A stretch of 14,920 nt of DNA from an uncultured Eggerthellaceae bacterium (lineage in GTDB: Bacteria; Actinomycetota; Coriobacteriia; Coriobacteriales; Eggerthellaceae), in NCBI GenBank assembly GCA_948829205.1, contig CAQLOA010000001.1:29913-44832 (forward strand). Direction: 5' to 3'. Position 1 is the stretch's first letter. Every line of letters begins with the position of its first letter. The notes below the pieces were generated by a model. The model did no database searches and was not told the origin of the DNA. It saw nothing but the letters and a program-made list of their open reading frames with translations. A program made the translations under genes and the position numbers. Positions 1 to 7,570 of this stretch are shown one piece after another.

Positions 1-227
1 GTATAGCTGTTGTTCAAGCGGAAGTTGTTGATGGCGCGGGTGACCTTGTCCTCCTCGATCTCGGTGCCGTTTACGGTCGCGGCGACGCCGCCCGTCAGGC
101 CGGTGTCCGAGGTGAGCTCGTCGGGGATGGCCTCCTCGTCGCTGCTGGTGCATCCGACGACGCCGGCCACGCAGCAGACGGAAAGCGCGGTTGCGATTGC
201 GAACTTGAAAATGCGGTTGGTTTTCAT
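1..227 (-). CDS. SurA/PrsA-like lipoprotein (peptidyl-prolyl isomerase family), 3' end outside window
   Basis: The first 75 codons of a gene running off the left edge are visible. The product begins MKTNRIFKFAIATALS: a basic N-terminus, a hydrophobic core, and a lipobox VVGC at residues 23-26, so Cys26 should be lipidated after signal peptidase II cleavage. An acidic, Ser/Thr-rich linker follows (residues 27-47). Then VAATVNGTEIEEDKVTRAI (48-66) matches the start of the SurA N-terminal chaperone domain, where an xVNGxxI motif opens the first helix. By family knowledge these are membrane-anchored extracytoplasmic foldases, often with a parvulin domain further on, which cannot be seen here. The ATG at 227 is preceded on the minus strand by a weak AGGT about 10 nt upstream. 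The gene is divergent from typA. The lipoprotein assignment is strong. The foldase assignment is moderate because it rests on about 28 residues. Confidence 0.75.
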   Translation of the reverse strand, partial: MKTNRIFKFAIATALSVCCVAGVVGCTSSDEEAIPDELTSDTGLTGGVAATVNGTEIEEDKVTRAINNFRLNNSY

Positions 228-318
228 CAGTGATACCTATCGATGCCGGTTCGGTTCAAACATTCGTATATTCTACACTCATACGCGGGCATGCACCGAT
301 TATTCATACAGCCGTTCG

Positions 319-347
319 TTGCCGTTTGGGGTCTCGAACATTATCAT
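319..347 (+). promoter_or_regulatory. Candidate promoter for typA
   Basis: TTGCCG (319-324) and TATCAT (342-347) are separated by 17 nt, matching the sigma-70-type consensus at 4/6 and 5/6 positions. Transcription would start near 354, giving a leader of about 40 nt that contains the Shine-Dalgarno-like AGGGA (384-388) before the TTG start of typA. A second, weaker pairing, TTAACT (350-355) with TATATA (374-379), would begin the transcript inside that ribosome site and is less likely. By eye only. Confidence 0.35.
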
Positions 348-393
348 GGTTAACTCGTTTCGTTACGCATCCATATATAAGGCAGGGAATCAA

Positions 394-2205
394 TTGAAGC
401 AGGAGAACATTCGCAACGTCGCCATAATCGCCCACGTCGACCACGGCAAGACAACCCTTGTGGACCGCCTGCTGTGGGCGTCTCACGTGTTCCGCGACAA
501 CCAGCAGGTCGAGGAGCGCGTGCTTGACAGCAACGACCAGGAACGCGAACGCGGCATAACCATTCTGTCCAAGAACATCGCCATCAAGTACAAGGGCGTC
601 AAGATCAACGTCATAGACACGCCCGGCCACGCCGACTTCGGCGGCGAGGTCGAACGCGTGCTGAACATGGCCGACGGAGCGCTGCTCATCGTCGACGCCT
701 ACGAGGGGCCCAAGCCCCAGACGCGATTCGTGCTGTCGCATGCGCTGCAGCGCGGGCTTCGCATCGTGGTCGTTGTGAACAAGATCGACCGCCCCAACGC
801 CAACCCCGAGGAGGCCGTCGACAAGGTGTTCGACCTGATGGTCGAGCTGGGCGCCACCGACGAGCAGCTGGACTTCCCCGTGGTGTACGCATCCGCGGTC
901 AACGGCTACGCGCGCTTCGACCCCGACGACGGCAACATGGACATGGTCCCCCTGCTCGACACCATACTCGAGGCCATACCGTCCCCAGATGTCGACGTGG
1001 ACGGACCCGTCGCGCTGCAGATATGCACCGTCGACCACTCAAGCTACGAGGGCCGCATCGGCGTCGGCCGCCTTAACAGCGGCAAGCTGCACGAGAAGGA
1101 GAACGTGCTGGTCGTGAAGCCCGACGGCGCGCAGAACAACGCGCAGATCAGAAAGCTGTACACCTTCGAGAACCTTGGCAAGATAGAGGAATCCGAGGCA
1201 TCGGCCGGCGACATCGTGGCGGTCATCGGCATAGAAGACGCCGATATCGGCGACATCCTCACCGACCCCGAGAACCCGGTCGAGATGGACCCCATCTCCG
1301 TGGAGGAACCCACCATGGCCGTCGTGTTCGAGGCGTCCACGTCGCCGCTCGTGGGCCGCGAGGGCGACATAGTGGGCGCGCGCCAGCTGAAGGAACGCCT
1401 GATGCGCGAGAAGGAGAGCAACATCTCGATGCGCATCAACGAGCTCGAAGACAAGTCGGGCATCGAGGTGGCAGGACGCGGGGTTCTGCATCTTTCCGTG
1501 CTGATGGAAACCATGCGCCGCGAGGGCTTCGAGTTCCAGGTAGGCCGCCCGCGCGTCGTGTACAAGACCTCCGATGCCGGCGAGAAGCTGGAGCCCATCG
1601 AGGAGGCCACGGTGGATGTGCCAAACGAGTATTCCGGCAAGGCCATCGAAGTGATGGGCACCGCCGGGGGCATCATGGACGACATGGCGTCCGACGAGAC
1701 CATGACGCACCTCACGTTCAGAATTCCCACCCGTGGCACCATGGGCTTGAAGACCCGTCTTTTGAATGCCACCCACGGCGAGGCCATGCTGTTCCACCAC
1801 TTCAAGGAATACGGACCCTTCTCGGGCGAGATGGCCGGCCGCAAGAACGGCGGAATGATAGCCATGTCCACCGGCAAGGCCGTGGCGTACGCGCTGGACA
1901 CGCTACAGGAGCGCGGGCGCCTGTTCGTCGGCCCCGGCGACGAATGCTACGAGGGCATGATTGTGGGAGAGTCGGCCAAGGAAGGCGACATGGTCGTCAA
2001 TGTGGAGAAGTCGAAGAACCTGGGCAACCAGCGCTCGTCCGGCGCCGACAAGGCCATCCAGCTGACGCCGCCGATCACATTCACCCTGGAAGAGGCGCTG
2101 GAATACATCCAGGACGACGAGCTTGTGGAGATCACCCCCGAGTCCATCCGCCTGCGCAAGCGCCTGCTTTCCGCCACCGACCGCAAGAAGGCCTCAAAGA
2201 AGTAG
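394..2205 (+). CDS. typA: Translational GTPase TypA/BipA
   Basis: TypA is an EF-G-like GTPase that binds the ribosome and supports 50S assembly and stress or low-temperature growth. The 603-residue product is close to the usual family length. All G motifs are visible: AHVDHGKTT (13-21, P loop), RERGITI (51-57, switch I), DTPGH (75-79), NKID (129-132) and SA (167-168). EF-G-like domain II and the TypA-specific C-terminal part (GRKNGGMIAMSTGKAVAYAL and the following residues) complete it. I chose TTG at 394 because MKQENIRNVAIIAHVDHGKTT is the normal TypA N-terminus and AGGGA lies 5 nt upstream. The frame stays open back to nt 10, but those codons overlap the divergent lipoprotein gene antisense and look non-coding. 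An ATG at 346 is an alternative start without a good ribosome site. The gene is probably transcribed alone or with traX downstream. Confidence 0.95.
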   Translation: MKQENIRNVAIIAHVDHGKTTLVDRLLWASHVFRDNQQVEERVLDSNDQERERGITILSKNIAIKYKGVKINVIDTPGHADFGGEVERVLNMADGALLIVDAYEGPKPQTRFVLSHALQRGLRIVVVVNKIDRPNANPEEAVDKVFDLMVELGATDEQLDFPVVYASAVNGYARFDPDDGNMDMVPLLDTILEAIPSPDVDVDGPVALQICTVDHSSYEGRIGVGRLNSGKLHEKENVLVVKPDGAQNNAQIRKLYTFENLGKIEESEASAGDIVAVIGIEDADIGDILTDPENPVEMDPISVEEPTMAVVFEASTSPLVGREGDIVGARQLKERLMREKESNISMRINELEDKSGIEVAGRGVLHLSVLMETMRREGFEFQVGRPRVVYKTSDAGEKLEPIEEATVDVPNEYSGKAIEVMGTAGGIMDDMASDETMTHLTFRIPTRGTMGLKTRLLNATHGEAMLFHHFKEYGPFSGEMAGRKNGGMIAMSTGKAVAYALDTLQERGRLFVGPGDECYEGMIVGESAKEGDMVVNVEKSKNLGNQRSSGADKAIQLTPPITFTLEEALEYIQDDELVEITPESIRLRKRLLSATDRKKASKK

Positions 2206-2211
2206 TCTGGA

Positions 2212-2252
2212 CGGGGCCGGACTGCCGGAGAGCGCGGAGGCCCCGCTCCTTT
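2212..2252 (+). terminator. GC-rich hairpin after typA, possible weak terminator
   Basis: Seven-base arms CGGGGCC (2212-2218) and GGCCCCG (2239-2245) can pair around a 20-nt loop just after the typA stop. A short CTCCTTT follows. The T-tract is poor, so this may be a weak or factor-dependent terminator, or only a processing structure. Confidence 0.3.
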
Positions 2253-2269
2253 CGAGTCACCCACTTCGC

Positions 2270-2275
2270 TAGAAT
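2270..2275 (+). promoter_or_regulatory. Candidate -10 element for a leaderless traX-family transcript
   Basis: TAGAAT (5/6 match to TATAAT) ends 6 nt before the ATG at 2282, so transcription would start at or next to the A of the start codon. No Shine-Dalgarno sequence is visible before this ATG, which fits a leaderless mRNA, common in actinobacteria. No convincing -35 hexamer is present. Confidence 0.35.
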
Positions 2276-2281
2276 GGCTTC

Positions 2282-3196
2282 ATGCCGAAAACCGATTCCC
2301 GCATAGACTCGTTCGTCCTGAAAATCGTCGCCATCGTGGGGATGACGGCGAACCATGTCGCTCATGCCATGGGCCCGCTGCTGCCGTGGCCCGTCACGCT
2401 GGTGTTGTACAGCTTCGGGGGCGTCACCTATCCCGTGATGGCCTACCTGCTCGTAATAGGCTACATGCACACCTCGAACGTGAAGCGCTACGCCTCTCGG
2501 CTGTTCCTCTTCGCGCTTGCCTCACAGGTCCCCTTCACGCTGTGCCTGGGATGGGGCTCGTTGCCCATCCCAAGGCTGAACGTGCTGTTCACGCTGCTGA
2601 TCGGCTTGGGGCTGTTGTGGGCTTGGGACAACGTCGCGTTGCGCGATTTCGGACGGGGCCGCCTCGACGGCGCTCGCCTTGAAGACGGGAAGGCGGTTTC
2701 GTCCGGGTCTCCAAGCGCACCAGGGATCGCGCTGCTCCTGCTGATTCTTGCGGCAGGCGTCGCAGCAAGCTGCTTCTGCGACTGGTCGATCTCGGGGCCT
2801 ATGCTCGTCGTCCTGTTCCACCTGCTTCGCGGCAAGGGCAGCTGGGGCGTTGTGCTCACGATGGCGTTCCTCTACCTGTACGTGCTGGTGCCGAACGCAA
2901 TGGGGCTCTTCGACCAGATACCGCGCGGCATGACGTCGGCGCAGAACGCAATCGACCAGAACCTGCAGCACAACATCGACATGCTCTACGTCGCCGGCGT
3001 TCCCATCCACCTGTACAACATGCTGCTGCAGACCGTCGCCAACATAGGCTACGCCGTCGTCGGATTCACCATCGCCACCGTGCTCGTATGCCGCTACAAC
3101 GGCCGCCGCGGGCTTCCGATGAAGTGGTTCTTCTACGCCTACTACCTGCATCTGCTCGTCATATGGGCGTTGGACGAAGTGTTGACCCTGCTTTGA
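2282..3196 (+). CDS. TraX-family integral membrane protein
   Basis: The 304-residue protein is mostly hydrophobic. Likely membrane segments lie near residues 11-30, 34-61, 72-89, 99-117, 148-166, 171-183, 187-207, 235-270 and 281-302. A polar, charged loop at about 118-146 and another at 208-232 interrupt them. The N-terminal LKIVAIVGMTANHVAHAM (13-30) and the C-terminal MKWFFYAYYLHLLVIWAL (280-297) match the TraX family: LKxxAxxxMxxxH at the start and a K-aromatic-Y-x-x-H-L ending. In F plasmids TraX acetylates pilin. Chromosomal homologues in anaerobes are widespread but their substrate is not established, so membrane acyltransfer is only a family-based guess. No conjugation gene is nearby. 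The ATG has no clear ribosome site; see the candidate -10 just upstream. Confidence 0.85.
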   Translation: MPKTDSRIDSFVLKIVAIVGMTANHVAHAMGPLLPWPVTLVLYSFGGVTYPVMAYLLVIGYMHTSNVKRYASRLFLFALASQVPFTLCLGWGSLPIPRLNVLFTLLIGLGLLWAWDNVALRDFGRGRLDGARLEDGKAVSSGSPSAPGIALLLLILAAGVAASCFCDWSISGPMLVVLFHLLRGKGSWGVVLTMAFLYLYVLVPNAMGLFDQIPRGMTSAQNAIDQNLQHNIDMLYVAGVPIHLYNMLLQTVANIGYAVVGFTIATVLVCRYNGRRGLPMKWFFYAYYLHLLVIWALDEVLTLL

Positions 3197-3307
3197 CGGC
3201 CTTGCATTAAGATAACGTAAGGCGAAAGGGCGGCCGCGCCTCGCCGCACGGCTTCAAGCCGGCAAACGCGAATCGTCATGCGCGGCACGCAAACCGAGGA
3301 GCACTCT

Positions 3308-4624
3308 ATGCCACACTCAGCTCATCTGGAATTCGACACGTCGCACGATAGAGTGGCCAGCCGCGTAAGGAAGCTGCGCTCGTCTCCCGTACGCGACCTG
3401 TTCTCGGCGGCTACGCGCCCCGACGTCATCTCGCTTTCCGGAGGCATGCCCGACGTTTCGCTGATCCCCTACGACGCCATACGCCAAGCGGTCGACGCCG
3501 TAGTGGACGACGACGCATTGCGCGCCGTCGCGCTGCAGTACGGCTCCACCGACGGCACGGTCGGGTTGAAGCATGTCGTATGCGACCTGATGCGCGACAT
3601 CGGGGTCCGGTGCAGCACCGACCAGGTGTTCCTAACGTCGGGGGCCCAACAGGCGCTGGCGCTGATCGCCAAGACCTTCCTCGATCCGGGCGACATCGTA
3701 ATCACCGAAGGGCCCACGTACCTCACGGCGCTTTCGGCCTTCAACGCCTACGAACCGGAAATCGTCGCCATCCCGTTCGACGACGAAGGGATGCGCATGG
3801 ACCTGTTGGAGGAGGCCCTTGAACGGATCGGCAAGGGCAATCCGCGCCTGAAGTTCATCTACACCATTCCCAACTTCCAAAACCCCGGCGGGGTCACCAT
3901 GTCGGACGCGCGCCGCAAGCGCCTGATCGAGCTGGTGCAGGAATACAAGGTGATGCTGGTGGAGGACGACCCCTACGGGCGCCTGCGCTATGAGGGCGGT
4001 CACCAGGTTCCGCTGAAGGCGATGGACTCGCGCGTCGTTTACCTGGGCACCATATCGAAGACAATGGCCCCCGGGCTTCGCGTGGGGTGGATAGTGGCCC
4101 CGCATCACGTGCTCGCGAAAATCAACCTGGTGAAGCAGGGCACCGACCTGTGCTGCAGCTCGTTCGACCAGGCGGTCGTCGAGCACTACTTCACCGACAC
4201 CAACTGGCAGAAGGTGCTGCAGGGCTTCATCCAGGTGTATGGGGAGCGCCGACAGGCCATGCTCGAAGCGCTCGACGAGTTCTTCCCCGAGGAGGCCACC
4301 TGGACGCATCCCGAAGGCGGGTTCTTCGTGTGGGTCACGCTGCCCGAATACGTCGACACCGGCTCGATGCTGGCCGAGGCGCTGGAAGCAGGCGTGACAT
4401 ACGTGCCAGGAGACTCGTTCTTCCCCGACGGGAAGGCCGGCAAGAACTGCATGCGCATAAACTTCAGCTACGAGTCGCCCGAGAACATCCGCGAGGCGAT
4501 CCGCAGGCTGGCGGAAGTGATCGAGGAGAAGCTCGAGCTGTACCGGGTGTTCATCGACGCCGGGGCCATCAAGCCTGACGAAGCGCCCAAGCTTGAGCAT
4601 CCGCAGGGCAGACGGAAGCAATAG
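3308..4624 (+). CDS. PLP-dependent class I/II aminotransferase (LysN / 2-aminoadipate-like)
   Basis: A cytosolic fold-type I aminotransferase of 438 residues. Seen in order: SLSGGMPD near 42-49, a substrate-side N-terminal strand; TSGAQQALALIAK (110-122), which holds the PLP phosphate; PNFQNPGG (188-195), containing the conserved Asn; EDDPYG (219-224), with the Asp that contacts the pyridine nitrogen and the Tyr; and SKTMAPGLRVGW (250-261), where Lys251 should form the Schiff base. The arrangement matches the MocR-related, HTH-free group that includes 2-aminoadipate, kynurenine and branched-chain or aromatic aminotransferases. The true substrate cannot be read from the sequence. The ATG at 3308 is chosen because GAGGAGC (3296-3302) lies 5 nt upstream. 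An in-frame ATG at 3278 lacks such a site. It stands alone between traX and ddl, with about 110 nt on either side. Confidence 0.9.
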   Translation: MPHSAHLEFDTSHDRVASRVRKLRSSPVRDLFSAATRPDVISLSGGMPDVSLIPYDAIRQAVDAVVDDDALRAVALQYGSTDGTVGLKHVVCDLMRDIGVRCSTDQVFLTSGAQQALALIAKTFLDPGDIVITEGPTYLTALSAFNAYEPEIVAIPFDDEGMRMDLLEEALERIGKGNPRLKFIYTIPNFQNPGGVTMSDARRKRLIELVQEYKVMLVEDDPYGRLRYEGGHQVPLKAMDSRVVYLGTISKTMAPGLRVGWIVAPHHVLAKINLVKQGTDLCCSSFDQAVVEHYFTDTNWQKVLQGFIQVYGERRQAMLEALDEFFPEEATWTHPEGGFFVWVTLPEYVDTGSMLAEALEAGVTYVPGDSFFPDGKAGKNCMRINFSYESPENIREAIRRLAEVIEEKLELYRVFIDAGAIKPDEAPKLEHPQGRRKQ

Positions 4625-4663
4625 GCTGCATAGGCATGACGTCGGGTCGTTTTGTGTCAGGGG

Positions 4664-4696
4664 AGTGCGCCATTTGATGCGTTCTAATGGCGCACT
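4664..4696. repeat. Perfect 11-bp inverted repeat upstream of ddl
   Basis: AGTGCGCCATT (4664-4674) and AATGGCGCACT (4686-4696) are exact reverse complements around an 11-nt loop. No T-tract follows on either strand, so it is not a standard intrinsic terminator. It lies 39 nt after the aminotransferase stop and 39 nt before the ddl ATG. It could be an operator, an mRNA-stabilising stem or a dispersed palindromic repeat. Confidence 0.7.
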
Positions 4697-4735
4697 GGAA
4701 AACGGGCGCGTCCCGTAGGAAGACAAGGAGAGGAA

Positions 4736-5746
4736 ATGGGTCTGAAGGTTGCCGTCCTGATGGGCGGGTCGTCGTTCGAGCGCGAGTTCTCGCTGGAAAG
4801 CGGAAAGCGCGTGTGCGAAGCGCTGGAAGAGGCCGGGCACAAGGTAGTGCCGCTGGACACCAATCTGGAACTGGTCCCCACGCTTCGAAGCGAGAAGCCC
4901 GACGTCGTGTACAGCGCACTGCACGGAAAGCACGGCGAAGATGGCACCATCCAGAGCCTGCTGGAGTTCCTAGGCATCCCCTTCGTGGGCTCCCCGGCCA
5001 GCGTGTGCCATCGCGCCTACAACAAGGATGCCCTGCATTCCAGCCTGGCGAAATACCGCGACCTCACGGGCGAAGACGGCGTGGCCTCGTGGCCCCAAGG
5101 CGTCTTCCTCGCGCGCGACGCCTTCAAGGAGATGGGCGCCGCAACCGCGCTCGACCTGGTCGCCGAGCGCGTCGCCGGCGGATACCCCGTGGCCGTGAAG
5201 CCGGCGCATGGGGGAAGCGCGCTGGGCGTTCACAAGGTGGAGTCGCAGGAGCAGCTGGGAGAGGCCATCCTGGACGCGCTTTCCTACGACGACGCCGTGA
5301 ACATCGAGCAGTGGATCGAAGGCGTCGAGCTTTCCGTTTCGATCCTCGGTACCGGCTGGGATGCGCATGCGCTTCCACCTGTGGAGATAGTCCCGCAGGG
5401 GCAGTTCTTCGACGCCGCCGCGCGCCTCGATTCCGAGCTGGTGGAGTTCCGCTGCCCGCCGCGCCCCGAATCGCTTTCCGACGACCCGGTGCAGGCCGAA
5501 GGCATCCGCGCCGAGATAGAGCGCGCGGCACTTGAGGTGTACCGCGCCTACAGCGTGCGCGACCTCGGACGCATCGACATGATCTGGGACGGCGCGCAGG
5601 CCAAATGCTTCGAGGTTGACGTGTCCCCTGGAATGACCCCCCATTCGCTGTTCCCGCTTTCGTGCGAGACCGCCGGGCTTTCCATGTCGGCCGTGCTTGA
5701 CGAACTCGTGCAGGTGGCCGCCGGCCGCGCCGCCTTCCAGCTGTAG
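4736..5746 (+). CDS. ddl: D-alanine--D-alanine ligase homologue (ATP-grasp) with altered active-site loop
   Basis: Ddl joins two D-Ala using ATP to make the dipeptide for peptidoglycan precursors. The 336-residue protein has the family's domain order: GGSSFEREFSLESG (10-23, with the conserved Glu15), HGKHGEDG (63-70), the ATP-grasp lysine in VAVKPAHGGSALGV (152-165), GRIDMIWD (278-285, Asp281 a metal ligand) and FEVDVSPGMTPHSLFP (292-307). Two deviations stand out. The usual EVNT/EANT metal-binding Asn is Asp295. The omega-loop FYDYxxKY motif reads FFDAAARL (224-231), so the Tyr equivalent to E. coli DdlB Tyr216 is Leu and the preceding Lys is Arg. The enzyme may still make D-Ala-D-Ala or may have another second substrate. 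The ATG is preceded by AAGGAG (4725-4730) with 5-nt spacing, a strong site. The downstream gene is convergent. Confidence 0.85.
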   Translation: MGLKVAVLMGGSSFEREFSLESGKRVCEALEEAGHKVVPLDTNLELVPTLRSEKPDVVYSALHGKHGEDGTIQSLLEFLGIPFVGSPASVCHRAYNKDALHSSLAKYRDLTGEDGVASWPQGVFLARDAFKEMGAATALDLVAERVAGGYPVAVKPAHGGSALGVHKVESQEQLGEAILDALSYDDAVNIEQWIEGVELSVSILGTGWDAHALPPVEIVPQGQFFDAAARLDSELVEFRCPPRPESLSDDPVQAEGIRAEIERAALEVYRAYSVRDLGRIDMIWDGAQAKCFEVDVSPGMTPHSLFPLSCETAGLSMSAVLDELVQVAAGRAAFQL

Positions 5747-5782
5747 TCTCCGAAGGAGACCGGGCGCAGGCAAGCTGCGCCC
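5746..5782. terminator. Two tandem hairpins between convergent ddl and symporter genes
   Basis: GTCTCC (5746-5751) pairs with GGAGAC (5755-5760), and GGGCGCAG (5762-5769) pairs with CTGCGCCC (5775-5782). These are two perfect stems one nucleotide apart, the first beginning at the last base of the ddl stop codon. Neither has an adjacent T-tract; a T5 run begins only at 5802. Their position between converging genes suggests transcript-end structures for ddl, the symporter or both. Confidence 0.4.
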
Positions 5783-5891
5783 CTACGTCAACCTGAAGAC
5801 CTTTTTGCAAGAAGCGAGGTTGCAAGCAAGCGAACGGCGCATCCGCGTAGCGTCTGGGCAATATGCTTCCTCCGATAGGACGAAGTATCCC

Positions 5892-7535
5892 TTAACTGCT
5901 CTTCACTGTGTCTATCGCCTCCTGCACCTTCGGCGCGATGTCCTCGCCGTGCTGCTCGGAAAACTCCACGGTGCCGGGCTCTGGATTGCCGTCCGCTTCC
6001 TCGGCCTCCACCATGCGCTCGTAGGCGCGGTCGCTTTCCGACTTCGCGGAGGGCGGCTCGATCGGGAACTCCTTGGCAGGGGTGAATAGGCTGACCAGCG
6101 GCACGATGGCCAACGACACCAGCATGCACAGGGCGCCGCAGTTGATCGGGCTGGCGATGAGCGGCGTGCCCGCGAAGCCCATGCACATGTTCACGGCGGT
6201 CAGGCCCACGCCGAACACGAACGAGCACCACACGGCAGCCTTCGAAACCTTCTTCTTGTACAGGCCCCAAAGGAACGGCCCCAGAAACGCACCGGCCAAA
6301 GCGCCCCACGAGTAGCCCATCAGCTGGGCGATGAACACGATCGAGGAATGGTACTGCACCAGCGCTATTGCCGCCGATATCACGATGAACACCACCAGCA
6401 GCACGCGCATGGACACGATCTGCTTCTTGTCGTCCATCTTCTTCACGATGTTGCCCTTGATGAGGTCGATGGTCAGCGTGGACGAGGACGTGAGCACCAG
6501 CGAGCTCAGCGTCGACATGGACGCCGACAGCACCAGCACAATGACAAGCCCGATCAGCACGTCGGGCAACGTGGACAGCATGGTGGGGATGACCGAGTCG
6601 TAGATGGGCGTGCCGTTGGCGGCGTATTCGATCTGGCCGCTGTAAAGGCGCCCGAAGCCGCCCAGGAAGTACGACCCGCCGGCCACGACGAAAGCGAAGA
6701 TGGTAGAGATGATGGCGCCCTGCTTCACAGCCGGGCCGCTCTTGATGGCGTAGAACTTCTGGACCATCTGCGGCAATCCCCACGTGCCCAGCGACGTCAG
6801 CACCACGACGCCAAGCAGGTTGAACAAGTCAGGCCCGAAGAAGCTGACGAACGGCCCTGCCATCGACGACCCTTCCGCAGAGACCTGCGACAGCTGCACG
6901 ATGGCCTCGGAGAATCCGCCGTTGCTCATGATGACCGCCACGATGACCGCGGTTATGCCCAGCAGCATGACGATGCCCTGGATGAAGTCGTTCATGACGG
7001 TAGCCATGTAGCCACCCACGATGACGTACACGCAGGTGACCAGCGCCATGCCTATCACGCACACGTCGTAGGGCAGGCTGAACGCCATGCCGAACAGGCG
7101 CGACAGTCCGTTGTAGACGCTGGCGGTGTACGGGATCAGGAAGACGAATATGATGGCCGCGGCGGCGATGCGCAGCGCCTTCGAGTCGTAGCGCTTGCCG
7201 AAGAACTCGGGCATGGTCTGCGCTCCCAGGCGGTGCGTCATCTCGCGCGTGCGCGGCCCCAGCACCCACCATGCCAGAAGCGACCCCAGGATGGCGTTGC
7301 CTATTCCGGCCCAGGTGGCGGAGATGCCGTACTTGAAGCCGAACTGGCCGGCGTATCCGACGAACACCACCGCCGAGAAGTAGCTGGTACCGTACGCGAA
7401 CGCGCTCATCCACGGACCAACCTTGCGGCCTCCCAGCAGGAAGCCATCCACCGTCTTGGTGGATCGCCGGCAATACACGCCCACGCCCACCGCCACGGCG
7501 ACGAACACCAACACCAACAATACCTTCGAAACCAT
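5892..7535 (-). CDS. Sodium:solute symporter family (SSS) transporter
   Basis: A 547-residue inner-membrane transporter of the SSS family (PutP/SglT fold) that couples uptake of an organic solute to Na+. Hydrophobic segments run from residue 4 to about 485. The hallmark FLLGGRKVGPW (32-42) follows the first membrane helix. SASMSTLSSLVLTSSSTLTI (337-356) matches the PutP TM8 region, with Ser341-Thr342 corresponding to the Na2-site Ser/Thr. At the PutP Asp55 region the protein reads YGTSYFSA (48-55) and lacks the Asp, so proline should not be assumed as substrate. A charged, acidic C-terminal tail (about 488-547) is predicted to be cytoplasmic. The ATG is preceded on the minus strand by AAGGGGG (about 7547-7541) with 5-nt spacing. 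It is convergent with ddl. Its 5' leader is structured and is preceded by an intrinsic terminator. Confidence 0.9.
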   Translation of the reverse strand: MVSKVLLVLVFVAVAVGVGVYCRRSTKTVDGFLLGGRKVGPWMSAFAYGTSYFSAVVFVGYAGQFGFKYGISATWAGIGNAILGSLLAWWVLGPRTREMTHRLGAQTMPEFFGKRYDSKALRIAAAAIIFVFLIPYTASVYNGLSRLFGMAFSLPYDVCVIGMALVTCVYVIVGGYMATVMNDFIQGIVMLLGITAVIVAVIMSNGGFSEAIVQLSQVSAEGSSMAGPFVSFFGPDLFNLLGVVVLTSLGTWGLPQMVQKFYAIKSGPAVKQGAIISTIFAFVVAGGSYFLGGFGRLYSGQIEYAANGTPIYDSVIPTMLSTLPDVLIGLVIVLVLSASMSTLSSLVLTSSSTLTIDLIKGNIVKKMDDKKQIVSMRVLLVVFIVISAAIALVQYHSSIVFIAQLMGYSWGALAGAFLGPFLWGLYKKKVSKAAVWCSFVFGVGLTAVNMCMGFAGTPLIASPINCGALCMLVSLAIVPLVSLFTPAKEFPIEPPSAKSESDRAYERMVEAEEADGNPEPGTVEFSEQHGEDIAPKVQEAIDTVKSS

Positions 7536-7570
7536 CTCATCCCCCTTGTGTTGCTTGGCTTGCGCAAGGC

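Noticed and set aside
10..393. Long in-frame N-terminal extension of typA
   Set aside because: It overlaps the divergent lipoprotein gene antisense, resembles no TypA N-terminus, and a ribosome site precedes the TTG at 394.
3182..3213. TTGACC with TAAGAT as a promoter for the aminotransferase
   Set aside because: The spacing is about 20 nt and the -10 is only 4/6; too weak to list.
3632..4933. Minus-strand open frame of 433 codons opposite the aminotransferase and ddl
   Set aside because: It spans two well-supported plus-strand genes and their intergenic gap, with no domain.
5805..5826. Direct repeat TTGCAAG in the ddl-symporter gap
   Set aside because: Only 7 bp, two copies and a palindromic core; not enough to distinguish from chance.
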